Below are positions 34,509-44,539 of a DNA stretch of 64,000 nt, in pieces (position 1 is the stretch's first letter; every line of letters begins with the position of its first letter). Both the position numbers and the translations under genes were made by a program. The notes under the pieces are model-generated. The model was not told the DNA's origin. It did no database searches and saw only the letters and a list, made by a program, of their open reading frames with translations. This stretch comes from Persicaria tinctoria (lineage: Eukaryota; Streptophyta; Magnoliopsida; Caryophyllales; Polygonaceae), in NCBI GenBank assembly GCA_037127255.1, contig JBANSL010000004.1:36978467-37042466 (forward strand). Reading direction: 5' to 3'.

Positions 34509-35507
34509 ATGCGTCGTTCTGGTCAAACACCTGAGTTTGACAGCTTAGACGAACCGGAGCGCTACCTACACATCCACTCCAAACTCAAAAGGATCATGGC
34601 GGCCGCTGAAACACAGGAACAGCTGATCGCTAGGCTTACCAGGGAATTAGCCACAAAGGATGCTGCTATCACCGCTGAGAGAGCAGCAAGGGAACAAGCA
34701 CAGGTTGAGCTTGCCCAGTATCCAACCACGGCAGAGGACTACATGCACCCAACTCTCGTCGTGCCTGAATCGGCGATTCTAATCCCTGAAATCTCTTTTG
34801 AAATTCGCACTCAGTTTCTTATAGAGCTTAAAAATAATGCCTTTTACGGCAGATTTAATGAGTGTCCTCTTGAACATATTACTAATTTTCATGATATGTG
34901 TCGTACTCTTGCAGAAGGTACAACCTTGGAATATGTCAAGATGAAATCTTTTCGCTGGTCTCTCGCTGGGCCTGCACTGAAATGGCTGGAAGGGCTGAAA
35001 GCAAAATCACTCACAACCTGGGCCCAAGTAGAGCAAGAGTTTCTGAACAAATTCTTCCTACCCGCCAAAACAGCACATCTCCGCCAGAAAATCACCGCCT
35101 TTAAACAGCAGAAAGGGGAACCGCTGGCAAGGGCATGGGAACGCTACAAGGAAGTGTTACGATCTTGCCCTACTCATGGACAGCCACCCTACATCATTCA
35201 GGAGATCTTCTTCAACTCTCTTGATCAAGTCACTAAGGACAGAATCAACAATTATACTCGCTACGAGTATTTGACAATGCCGCCAAGTGACGCATGGGGT
35301 GTACTAGAGAAGCTCACTACCTACGACAACAAGTATGGGTCTACTGTAACCTATGAAGAGAACCCATACGCCAGACCAGCACCATCTATGCCTCTCTATG
35401 AGCCAGCAAAGGAGATTGACCCAGATGTCAGGGAGCAATACTACAGAGACAAGAATAAGAAGCTCATCAAGCAAGTAAAGTATCTCTCTGTCAACCAGCC
35501 TTCATAG
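34509..35507 (+). pseudogene. Athila-like gag, N-terminal two thirds (copy B)
   Basis: This 332-residue frame matches copy A from the start Met to the segment before the zinc knuckle, including WLEGLKAKSLTTWAQVEQEF and AWERYKEVLRSCPTHG. One base is missing in CAGCCTTCATAG, where copy A has CAGCCTTGCATAG. The frame therefore ends at TAG just before the knuckle. Confidence 0.85.
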
Positions 35508-35796
35508 AATGCGGATCGCAAAGGCACACCACTCCTGAGTGCCCACACACAGAATAAGTCAATATGGCAGAGCATCATGAGGATGTAGCTTACGCAGGGG
35601 GTCCCAATCGCTACATGGGGACCAAAGGTTTCAGCAACAACAGTGGAACCAAGTTGTCCCTAGGAACCCCCCGCCCTACAGAGCTCCAGGACATCCGAAA
35701 AGGGAGCAGAAAAAGGATGATATACAGACAATCCTAGAGGAGATACGAAGAAACCACTCAGAAACTAGGCAATCTTTCAACTCCGTCTATACTCAG
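35508..35796 (+). pseudogene. frameshifted gag zinc-knuckle region (copy B)
   Basis: The sequence still aligns with gag of copy A, with the knuckle residues readable in another frame. It has a TAA where copy A has a Gln codon (near 35555) and a second single-base deletion in the run ATGGGGACC (copy A has five G). These two deletions return the sequence to the frame used from 35797 only after a third shift elsewhere or a loss of residues, so no intact gag can be made. Confidence 0.7.
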
Positions 35797-38043
35797 ATGC
35801 AAAGTGTCAACTCTAGGCTTGGGGAAATTGATATATGGCGGAAATCAGTTGATACACAGATTGGTCAGCTAGCAACCGGAACCCCTAGACAGTCAGGGAC
35901 ACTTCCAGGATCTTCAGAACCAAATCCTAAGGGAAAGACTGGACACATCGCTGTTGTAAAACTCAGAAGCGGCCATCAATTACAGGAGCCAGAGGTCGGG
36001 AAGCAGCAGAACAGCGAAGAACAGCAAGTCGATCTCGACAAAACGGTAGTCGATCTCGACAAACATCTGGTCGACCTCGACAAAGACCTCGTCGACCTCG
36101 AGGAGAAATTACCAGAATCTTCGTCTGCACCACACAGCAACTCGACTGGGCCAAATCTAGTCAATTTCGACAAAGGCCTTGTCGATGTCGAGGAGCCCCT
36201 GGTCGACATAGAGCAGCCTGCAGCACCTCCGACATCTGTTCTGGCTCCGACGCAGAAAAAGAAGCTGCCTTTCCCCACAAAATCTCTAAAGGACCCGGCA
36301 GAGAAAAAGTTTCAGCGCTTCATCAAGATGTTTCAGAAGCTCAACGTTACCATCCTCTTCACAGAAGCTCTCAATGAAATGTCATCCTATGTCAAGTTCC
36401 TGAAAGAGATTCTAAGCAAAAAGCGATCAATGGCTGAAATCAGAGAGGAGTGCAGCCATCTGGACATATTGGAAAAGAGGCCGGATCCAGGTAAGTTTGC
36501 TATAACTATTGGATTTGGTCCATACAAAATTAATGCCCTATGTGATCTTGGAGCTAGTGTGAGTATAATGCCTTTAAAAATTTGGTCCAAGATTAAGATA
36601 GGTGCCCTGGAGCCTGTGGATGCTAGATTTTACATGGCCAACAACACGGTGGTCATCCCAACAGGCATGGTGGAAAATGTCCTAGTACAAGTAGGTAAAT
36701 TCTTCGTCCCTGCTGATTTCTTAATAGTTGATATGCAAGAAGATCCTACTTGTCCAATTATCTTAGGAAGACCATTCTTGGCGACGGTGGATGCCAACAT
36801 AAGCGTAAGGAAAGGAGTGCTCACCTTCAACATCAGCGATGAGGTAATTGAGTATTCCTTTAATAAAACTGAAAGGCATACAGGTCCAATGGAAGAGGTC
36901 ATATCTATCTCAGCTGGCTACATCACCTGCGGGGAACCCAAGGTTAGAAATATAACCCCTGAGGAGATAGAAAAGAGGGACATGGAGGCCCAAGTGGAGG
37001 AGATCATGGCAATCCTCAAGGAGAACACAGAGAATCCAATCAACACGGACCAAGGTAAGTCGTTGTGGATTAATTATTTTTCGGATGCCTTGACAGGAGC
37101 TAAGTATGGGGTCAAGATCGACCAAACCCTAGTCGATCTCGACCAAACCAAGGAGCCTCCACCAGCACCAGCATCGTCGAGCAGCAAACCAGTCGGCAAG
37201 CCACTCTACTCGATCTCGAGTACGCTAGTCGAGATCGACCACCAGACGAGGAGCCCAGATCCACCTTCCTCGACGACGGCGACTCCAGGACCAGAACCCT
37301 ACTCGACCTCGAGTAGGCTTGTCGATGTCGACCACAACCAGGCTTCCCCAGATCCATCTTCCTCGACACAGAAGCCGCCTGACGAACCAGCCTCGTCGAT
37401 CTCGACTACCCTTGTCGAGATCGACCACCACCCGGCGCCACCAGATCTGCCTTCGTCGATGAGCAAACCACCAGGAGGAGAAGGCTACTCGATCTCGAGT
37501 AGCCTTGTCGAGATCGACAAGACCACATCTTCCTCGACGGCCCCTTCCTCGACGCTGCAGAAACCAGGACCAGACCCCTTGTCGAGGTCGACCAGGCTTG
37601 TCGAGATCGACAAGACCTGTTCTTCGTCGACTTCTGCCTCTTCGACCAGACCACCACCAGAGCCTGCAGTCTTGTCGAGATCGACTAGCCCTAGTCGAGA
37701 TCGACCAAACACAGTGGTTCCCGATTCCGTCTCTGCAAAGGTAAGTCAAGGTATGGATCTTTCTTCGCCTATTTCCATTACAGATTTATCTATACATGGG
37801 AGAGGTCTGCCTTGGTATGTGCGATTGTGCAGGATTTCCAATGATGAGCCTAAGGAATATGAAGTTGGAGACAAGCTCTATGTCTCTAAATCAAAGGATC
37901 ATTGGTTTCCCAATAAATTCAACAAGAAGCGGATGGGACCTTTCGTGGTGAACAAGATCCATTCTGGAGGATTACAGCTGATGGACAAGAACGGAATCTT
38001 ATTTGAGGCCCAAGCTACATGGGCCCTGCAGATGCCACCTTAA
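35797..38043 (+). CDS. gag C-terminus, protease, linker and integrase-like tail (copy B)
   Basis: This is an open frame of 748 residues. The first 170 residues are the gag C-terminus, with four VDLDK-type heptads (36024-36110) encoded by TCGA dyads. The protease follows, with CDLGAS near residue 250 and IILGRPFLATV later. The linker has six 31-residue units of the type YSISSTLVEID plus a Pro/Ser-rich stretch. The last 100 residues are the integrase-C-terminal-like tail (VGDKLYVSKSKDHWFPNKF). The frame as listed starts at an internal Met; natural translation would come from gag upstream. Protease would process gag in particles. The absence of a polymerase between protease and tail is the main oddity. 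Confidence 0.82.
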   Translation: MQSVNSRLGEIDIWRKSVDTQIGQLATGTPRQSGTLPGSSEPNPKGKTGHIAVVKLRSGHQLQEPEVGKQQNSEEQQVDLDKTVVDLDKHLVDLDKDLVDLEEKLPESSSAPHSNSTGPNLVNFDKGLVDVEEPLVDIEQPAAPPTSVLAPTQKKKLPFPTKSLKDPAEKKFQRFIKMFQKLNVTILFTEALNEMSSYVKFLKEILSKKRSMAEIREECSHLDILEKRPDPGKFAITIGFGPYKINALCDLGASVSIMPLKIWSKIKIGALEPVDARFYMANNTVVIPTGMVENVLVQVGKFFVPADFLIVDMQEDPTCPIILGRPFLATVDANISVRKGVLTFNISDEVIEYSFNKTERHTGPMEEVISISAGYITCGEPKVRNITPEEIEKRDMEAQVEEIMAILKENTENPINTDQGKSLWINYFSDALTGAKYGVKIDQTLVDLDQTKEPPPAPASSSSKPVGKPLYSISSTLVEIDHQTRSPDPPSSTTATPGPEPYSTSSRLVDVDHNQASPDPSSSTQKPPDEPASSISTTLVEIDHHPAPPDLPSSMSKPPGGEGYSISSSLVEIDKTTSSSTAPSSTLQKPGPDPLSRSTRLVEIDKTCSSSTSASSTRPPPEPAVLSRSTSPSRDRPNTVVPDSVSAKVSQGMDLSSPISITDLSIHGRGLPWYVRLCRISNDEPKEYEVGDKLYVSKSKDHWFPNKFNKKRMGPFVVNKIHSGGLQLMDKNGILFEAQATWALQMPP
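36024..36110 (+). repeat. 21-bp TCGA-dyad coding repeats in gag C-terminus
   Basis: Four TCGAnnTCGA motifs are spaced exactly 21 bp apart (11-bp spacers). They encode VDLDKTV, VDLDKHL, VDLDKDL and VDLEEKL. Spacing of 21 keeps the reading frame. Confidence 0.85.
37210..37704 (+). repeat. 93-bp linker repeats, six units
   Basis: First dyads of each unit start at 37210, 37303, 37396, 37489, 37582 and 37675, exactly 93 bp apart. The second dyad starts 19 bp after the first in five units and 20 bp after in the last. Each unit encodes 31 residues, with Ser-Ile/Arg-Ser-Ser/Thr from the first dyad, Leu-Val-Glu-Ile-Asp from the second, then a variable Pro/Ser segment. The same 93-bp step occurs in copy A (772, 865, 958). 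Confidence 0.9.
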
Positions 38044-38306
38044 GCGTTAATGGAAAGTCGGCCTAGCGACTATAAAATCTAGAGCATGTACATAGACTTT
38101 TTAGACATTTGAGACTTTGTTTTTTATTTTGGTTTTGAACACTTTTAGTTTTGCTATTATGGGTATATGTCTTCTACTTTTCAGGTCCATGGATAGAACC
38201 AAGCTACATTCATACTCGGCCCAGGAGGTGCTCCATTCGAAATTTTGAGGCCCTGCACATCTGTCTTGTGAGTTTCTTTCTTTACAGTGAGGACACTGTA
38301 ATGTTT

Positions 38307-38326
38307 AAGTATGGGGTGGGGGAAGG
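38307..38326 (+). other. internal polypurine tract (copy B)
   Basis: AAGTATGGGGTGGGGGAAGG follows GAGGACACTGTAATGTTT. Its first 12 bases equal the polypurine tract next to the 3' LTR. It could act as a second plus-strand primer site, or be the ancestral tract retained after sequence was added downstream. Copy C has the same at 17029. Confidence 0.55.
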
Positions 38327-39488
38327 GCTTACATTATGCATATTTGCCATATTTGACATTATGTGTGCATTGTTCTTGGAATTGCTACATGGCTATTTTG
38401 GAATGCATTATTTATTTATATGCTTATATGCATGTTCTCCAAAGTTTTGAAAAATGACCCCCATTAAAATTTTGAAAATGTCATGGAAGCTTTATATTGA
38501 ACTCGACGATGCAAAATTAGATTCATTAGAGATATAGCATGAAACTGCCTAGTAAAGGGAAGTCACAATGAAGTGCATTATTTTATTGAAAACCATGAAA
38601 GGAGGTAAAATTTGAAGTGGCTTTTGACATGTTGCATGATAAAATGATTGAGGACTTTATATTTCCATATAATGCTCATATGTTTAAAATCCTAGCCTTA
38701 CCTATGCTTATGCATTACACAAAAGCCATACTGTGCCTTATTTCAATTATTGCTCCACATGAACTAAATATTTGCCATTCTTTACCCTATCCGGGGATTA
38801 TGTTGAGAATGATGTTACATTATGGAGAAATTATATGGTGTTTGTGTTGTTATCATTATTGGAGTTTGGCAGGAAATTGTTTGAAATATATGGAAACTTT
38901 AATGAGTGAAAGAAAATCCAATCACCTCAGGAGATAAAGATAGATTGACCCTGCTCTCTGAGATAATAGTTTGGAGAGATGGGACACATTGTGAGGAGCC
39001 CAAAGCACTAAGTATCCGGGGCCATTCAAGACACCCATGTTTGCGACTCGCGAGAAGGCAGTGCTGAGGTTAGAGAGGTAAAAGCATTATTATGAATAAA
39101 AGCATTATGAAAGGTGATGAATCAAATGGAGAAAGAATGTGGTATGAAACTCAAAATTTGGAAATACTCCATTTCCCCGGATCATTAGCACCACATTGCC
39201 AAAATGTGCCCACCTTTAGCCTTTTACCAATCTACTCCTTCATGAGCTTAAATTAAAGTCTTCTTGATTATCAATGCTTTGTCACTTATGAATGTTTTTG
39301 CATAACCCTCCTTTTGTGGGTAGATGTTGCTTTTACATGTTTGCACATGCATGAATCTGTGACACTAGTACCTTTTCGAGGATGGTAATTGATTGCAGGG
39401 ACATATAAGAATGAATCTAATATGTTGAGAGTTTTGAATTCTTCCCCTGAATGACAATTAAAAGTATTGCTTGAGGACAAGCAAGCTT

Positions 39489-39500
39489 AAGTATGGGGTG
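39489..39500 (+). other. polypurine tract before 3' LTR (copy B)
   Basis: AAGTATGGGGTG ends two bases before the 3' LTR start, the expected site for plus-strand priming. Confidence 0.65.
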
Positions 39501-39502
39501 TT

Positions 39503-41731
39503 TGTTGTGAGCTGAATCTGCCATGTTTTACAGTAACTTTTATATCGATTTCTGTATACATTGCATTCATTTGGGTTTAGATAGTACAGAATCTATGTAG
39601 TTTATGTTTATTTGCCAAATTATGGAATCTACACCAGTTTCTGTTTAATTCGCAAAAATCGAGGCGTTTTACAGCAATTCTACAGAAGGTCGGAAAAGCT
39701 CGGAAAACCACTACAGAAGTCCAAGGTCAAAGCAGCGGAACCAGTCGGAGAGTCAAGGCTACTGGATCTCGAGTAGGCCTACTCGACCTAAACGAGCATG
39801 TCCGAGCACAGCTTGGTCGAGCAAAGCCTGATCGAGAGCCAGACCAACCCGGACCCTACTCGATCTCGACAAGCACTGGTCGAGGTAGACGAAGCCCACA
39901 CGCCATGTCCGGAGTCGACAAGGAGAGGAGCCGAGGACGAAGCCGATAACGACCAGGCGAGACTCGCTGCCAGCGACTCGACTCCCTGCAGCGGACCACT
40001 CGCTGCCGCGGAAAAACCCGCTGCCAGCGGATGAGGCCACTCGCGGAAGCGGAAAGGAAGACCAACCCTACTCGATCTCGACGAAGGCTACTCGAGATCG
40101 ACGAGCACCTGAGGAGCCTTGTCCGAGCCAGTCGAGCAGGCCAACCCGAGGAGGCTTTGTCGATGACCTAACCCTACTCGACATCGACAAGGCTTTGTCG
40201 AGGTCGACGAGAGCCCAGTGACCAAGTCCGAGCCACATCGAGCAGTCCTAGCCGAGGGAGTCCAGTCGACGAACCATGCTACTCGAGGTCGACGAGCCCT
40301 ACTCGAGGTCGACTAGAGCCGTGTCCAGCAGCTTCTCGACGAGGACTTGTCCGACTAGACTTGGGATTCCTTGGGGCCGAAGGCGGAAGATTCCATCCGA
40401 TTCCATCAAGTTCTATCATCAAGGAGACAAGATCTATCACATCATGAAGACCTACCTTAATTAGTTCTATCTTTTCCTTATAGATTTATTTCTTTATGGC
40501 AATTTATTTATCCTTTCATGTTTTAGATATAATTTTAGATAGAGATAGATATCTTCTTTCCTAGAATAGCTAGGGAATGAAGGCTATAAATAAAGCCCTT
40601 GGGGCTGAGCATTAGGCATCTCATTCGAATCATTCAAGACACACAATTAGTTAGTTCCACAGAGAAGTTTAGGAATTCTAAGGTTTTTAAGGTTTTGGCT
40701 TTCTGCGAAAGTTGATTGCCAGGATTGTAAAAGGCTTTGAATATAGTTAATGCAAGTTTCTTTTTATACATCAATGTCTGCAATTGCGATGAGGCGTGAG
40801 TAGTCCACCCACTTCTGGGGTTGGGGTGAGCCCGACGGTGGCCATGTGAGATAATGCGATAAAGGTCAGATCTTTTGTGCAATTCATCTTCTATCCCTAT
40901 GAGCATGATTCTTTTGCGAGAGTTGAAGGTGATCCTTGTTTGTGTTATTGAAGCGAAAGTGATCTTAATGCAACTTGGATTAATTATGTGAAGAAGGGTT
41001 AGTAACAATTAGGGTTTATGCGAAAGCCTCTATATGCCTATTTGTTAATGACGAAAGTTATTTGATGGAAAGCATGATCTTTTATGCCTTTATGTGTTAC
41101 TTTGCATGGTTATCGTTGTGGTGTTGAAACCCTGTCTTTGGAAGTCTTTTAATATATTGAAGTTTATTTCTGTCAAAAATCTACGTTTGCCTTTAATTCT
41201 GCAATTTACAGTTTTCTGCATTGTTACTCGACTTAAAGGAGATCTGGTCGATCTCGAGTAGGGATTTGTCTTAGTCGAGTTGTGATTCTTCTGTCTTTGT
41301 CGATTTCAAGTTCCTGTCTTTACTTTCTTTGTCGAGATCGAGTAACTCTTGTCGAGGTCGAGTACGCTTTGTTTGTCGAGTTGATTGCCTTTGTTTTCTG
41401 TTTTCTGTTTTCATTACTGTTCTTGTCGAGATAGAGGACAGCTACTCGAGATCGAGTAGCTTCTGTGTCCTTGCTTTTCGTTTTTGCTTTGTTCTTTGCT
41501 TTTATTTTGTTTGCCCTTGCCGGGTTTATTTGTTTCTTTCCTATTTATTTCTGTCTTTTCTGCTGTGCCTGTGAGAATCTACAGCTACCTGAGAACTGCT
41601 GACGTGCTTCCTCGTGGATTCGATCCTGACTTTCTCTTACTGCATTGGAGGGGTCTTGTATTTATTTGCTGAGGCCTAAGTCTGGTTTGATCTATTTCGT
41701 TATATTTGATACTTGATTTCTCCTTACAACA
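39503..41731 (+). repeat. 3' LTR of copy B (2,229 bp)
   Basis: It has the same length as the 5' LTR and aligns without gaps by eye, with about 40 substitutions. It is followed by the target duplication GTAAA. Confidence 0.93.
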
Positions 41732-43458
41732 GTAAACCCACACATCCACCTCAGCATCCTCATCTCAGCCACCAAGAGTTTCTGTTCCTGTGCCTTCGTT
41801 GTCGCCCAACACTCTGGCCCATATAATAAAGCCGGTCTCACCACCACTCTGTAGAACTTACCCTTAAGTTTCAGAGGAACTTTTCTGTCACATAAGACTC
41901 CTGACGCAGCCCTCCATTTCTGCCATCCTATTTGAATCCGATGCCTGACATCCAAGTCTACACTTCCATCGCTCTGCATCACAGATCCCAGATACTTGAA
42001 ACTATCTTTCTCCGGAACAAGATCCCCACCCATGCTGACACCCCCGTCTCCTTCTTCCTCTTCGCCCAGCCTGAACACCACGTACTATGTCTTCGTCCTA
42101 CTCAAACGAAAGCCCTTCAGCTCAAGCCTATCCCTCCATAGATCAAGTTTGCTGCTAACCCCTACTCTCGTCTCGTCCATGAGAACAACATCATCTGCAA
42201 AAAGCATGCACCACGGGATCCCACCCTGAATACTACTCGACACCACATCCATGACAATTGTAAAGAGAAATGGGCTCAAAGCCGAACCTTGGTGCAACCC
42301 CACTTGCACCGCAAAGTAGTCAGGGTCCCCACCGTGTGAGTACACACTAGTCTGTGATCCATCATACATATCCTTGACAACCCTCATGTAAGATTCTGGG
42401 ACCCCTTTAGCTCCCAAACATTCCCATATAAGGTCTCTTGGTACTCTATCGTATGCCTTTTCCAAATCAATGAAGACCATATGTAAATTTCTCTTCCGTT
42501 CCCTGTATTTCTCCACCAAGCGTCTCATCAAATGTACAGCCTCTGTTGTAGACCTCCCTGGCATAAAACCAAACTGGTTCTCGGATACGCTAACCAAACT
42601 CCTCATCCGCCATTCAATAACTCTCTCCCAAATCTTCATCGTGTGCCTAAGGAGTTTAATTCCTCTATAATTGTTGCATTGTTGTACATCGCCCTTGTTC
42701 TTGTAAATTGGAATTAACTTGCTGAGTCTCCATTCCTCTGGCATCCTCGCAGTTCTGAGAATGACGTTGAAAAGCTTGGTTAGCCGCTCCACTCCCTTAA
42801 CGCCCAAACACTTCCACACTTCAACTGGGATCTCGTCAGGCCCCACTGCTCTTCTACTCTTCATTCTATTAATGACCCCCTTCACTTCCTCGAAAGATAT
42901 GCGTCTACAATAGGTAAACTCCTCAAAGCCCCTACTGGAAGTAACATTTGTTGCTCTATATCCGTCGTTAAGCAACTCAGAGAAGTATCTCTTCCATCTC
43001 TGCTGAATCTGTGAGTCATCCACCAGCACTCTGCCCGACTCGTCTTTGACACATCTTGGTTTGTCCAAATCTCTACTCTGATGTTCCCTGACCCGAGCCA
43101 GGGATAGAAGCAATCTATCCCCCCCCCCCCCCCAATTATCATTCAACGCCTTGTACATTTGCTGAAAAGCTTTCTCTTTAGCTTTTGCCACAACAGCTTT
43201 GGCTTCTTTCTTAGCCCTTTTGTACTCCGCTAGCCGACCCTCTTTCTCCACCTCACTGGAACTACTGACCACTCTTCTGAAAGCCATCTGTTTCTCCTTA
43301 ACCGCTGCACGCACCTCTTCATTCCACCAAGTCTCGTTACCTTTGTACCTGCTGCTCCCTCGAGAAACGCCTAAGACATCAGAAGCTTCTCTCCGGATGC
43401 AATCAGCGACAGATCCCCACATTAAATCTGCATTCTCCCTACCTATCCACGAGCCTCC
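41732..43458 (-). pseudogene. LINE reverse transcriptase
   Basis: The reverse transcriptase of the RTE-like LINE shows [46 protein letters not shown] and the catalytic FADD in [13 protein letters not shown] stop, TAG at 42085-42087, follows SRTKT where Glu is usual in these elements. The continuation KYLGSVM to [10 protein letters not shown] runs to the copy B junction. The frame upstream is continuous with the endonuclease except for one TAG at 43459-43461. A run of 15 C on the plus strand (43119-43133) codes for glycines and may be mis-sized in the assembly. Confidence 0.87.
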
Positions 43459-44306
43459 CTAATCTGCCTCTGCCAAAATCTTCTCTCTCAAGAGCGCCCC
43501 GTTCTCCTCGTTCAGGCGCCACCATCTGATTTTAGGACTGTGTATGCTGATGGACCTTTTCCTACAACCCTGGAACTCGAGCTGTAACACTAGTAAATGG
43601 TGCGGGGTAGTCAAACCCCCATACGGGATAGTCTTACAGTCTCTACATCGATTCCTGTCACCTCTCCTGACAAGGAAGTAGTCAATCTGTGAGCGCCCGC
43701 TCCCACTTTCGTAAGTAACCAGGTGGTTGTCTCTCTTCGCGAAGAGGGAATTCGCAATAACGCAATCAAAAACTACTGCAAACTCCAAAAGAGCGAGCCC
43801 GCTATCGTTCTGAACTCCGTACCCAAAGCCTCCATGCACTAGAATGTATCCATCACTGCCCTGTCCTATATGTCCATTGAAGTCACCACCCACAATCAAA
43901 CGCTCGACCTCTGGAATGCTCCTGACCAAATCATCCAACTCCTCCCAAAAGATCCTCTTCTCCTCATCACTACGGTTCACCTGAGGGGCATACACACTCG
44001 CAATGTTAAGTATGCCTCCCTCCAAAACAAGCTTGATTACCAACATTCTGTCATTTCTGCAATCCACCTTGACGACAAGATCTCTCCACTTCTCACTCAC
44101 GAGGATCCCAACTCCATTCGATCTCTTACTATTACCGGAATACCACAGTTTTCAACCATCAATCAGTCTTGCCTTAACGCCCATCCACCTTGTCTCCTGA
44201 ACACACGCAATGTCGATTCCACGCTCCTTGAGGATTTTAACCAACTCGATAGACTTACCTGTCAGAGTGCCAATATTCCAAGAGCCCACCTTCAAATCTC
44301 AAGTCC
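43459..44306 (-). pseudogene. LINE APE-type endonuclease
   Basis: The endonuclease nicks target DNA for target-primed reverse transcription. Motifs are GSWNIGTLTGKSIELV, VQETRW, VGGDFNGHIG, SQIDYFLVR and PHHLLVL, matching the order in exonuclease-endonuclease-phosphatase folds. Stops occur near 44299-44301, at 44152-44154 (after LIDG) and at 43459-43461. The open part is 43462-44100. The leader upstream to about 44510 is GT-rich on the element strand, as in related plant LINEs. Confidence 0.85.
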
Positions 44307-44539
44307 CCTTCTTGTACTTAGCATGCACATTATTCATCCTTTCGAACCACAATCCATGAAAAACACCACACACTCACACAGTGCCACCCGCAAACCCCAC
44401 CACTCAACACAAGGCGAAACAAAATTCACAACAAACAAAGTAAACGGACAAGCACTAGCACATTCTAAAAATCAAACAATTCAACTCACAGGGGCAATTC
44501 TAAAAAGCTAAACAATTAATTCTAAAAAAAAAATCAGCC

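Larger units (their letters stand above)
38044..39502 (+). other. conserved non-coding 3' internal region (copy B)
   Basis: This 1.46-kb region has no convincing gene and aligns closely with 16738-18243 of copy C. It contains two copies of AAGTATGGGGTG about 1.18 kb apart. Confidence 0.7.
32197..41731 (+). mobile_element. Athila-like non-autonomous LTR element, copy B (full length)
   Basis: This is the best-preserved copy: 9,535 bp, two LTRs of exactly 2,229 bp and a perfect 5-bp duplication GTAAA (32192-32196 and 41732-41736). It has a tRNA-Asp primer binding site, gag, protease, a TCGA-coded linker, an integrase-like tail, a 1.46-kb non-coding region with two identical polypurine tracts, and the 3' LTR. 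No reverse transcriptase, RNase H or integrase core is present. By eye the LTRs differ at about 40 of 2,229 positions with no gaps, so the insertion is fairly young, although gag contains two single-base deletions and a stop. Movement must have used proteins from another element. Confidence 0.93.
31666..44510 (-). mobile_element. RTE-like non-LTR retrotransposon (LINE), interrupted by copy B
   Basis: A reverse-strand LINE whose 3' end is (TTG)8 on its own strand (31666-31689 on the plus strand), a typical RTE ending. Removing copy B (32197-41731 with one GTAAA) leaves about 3.3 kb, the normal size of an RTE element. It encodes an APE-type endonuclease, a reverse transcriptase and a C-terminal basic region in one frame, with several stops. 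The 5' boundary near 44510 is estimated from where coding-related and leader sequence ends. I could not find a convincing target duplication. Confidence 0.82.

Noticed and set aside
37210..37704. CRISPR-like array
   Set aside because: The regular 93-bp units look array-like, but this is plant DNA, the units are coding, and the spacers are related to one another.
37112..37749. Reverse-strand ORFs of 71-174 codons over the linker of copy B
   Set aside because: The palindromic 93-bp repeats create open frames on the opposite strand. Codon content mirrors the repeat and there is no independent start context.
44500..44530. Target duplication for the LINE 5' end
   Set aside because: No repeat of the sequence flanking the (CAA)8 end at 31666 could be found here, so the 5' boundary stays approximate.
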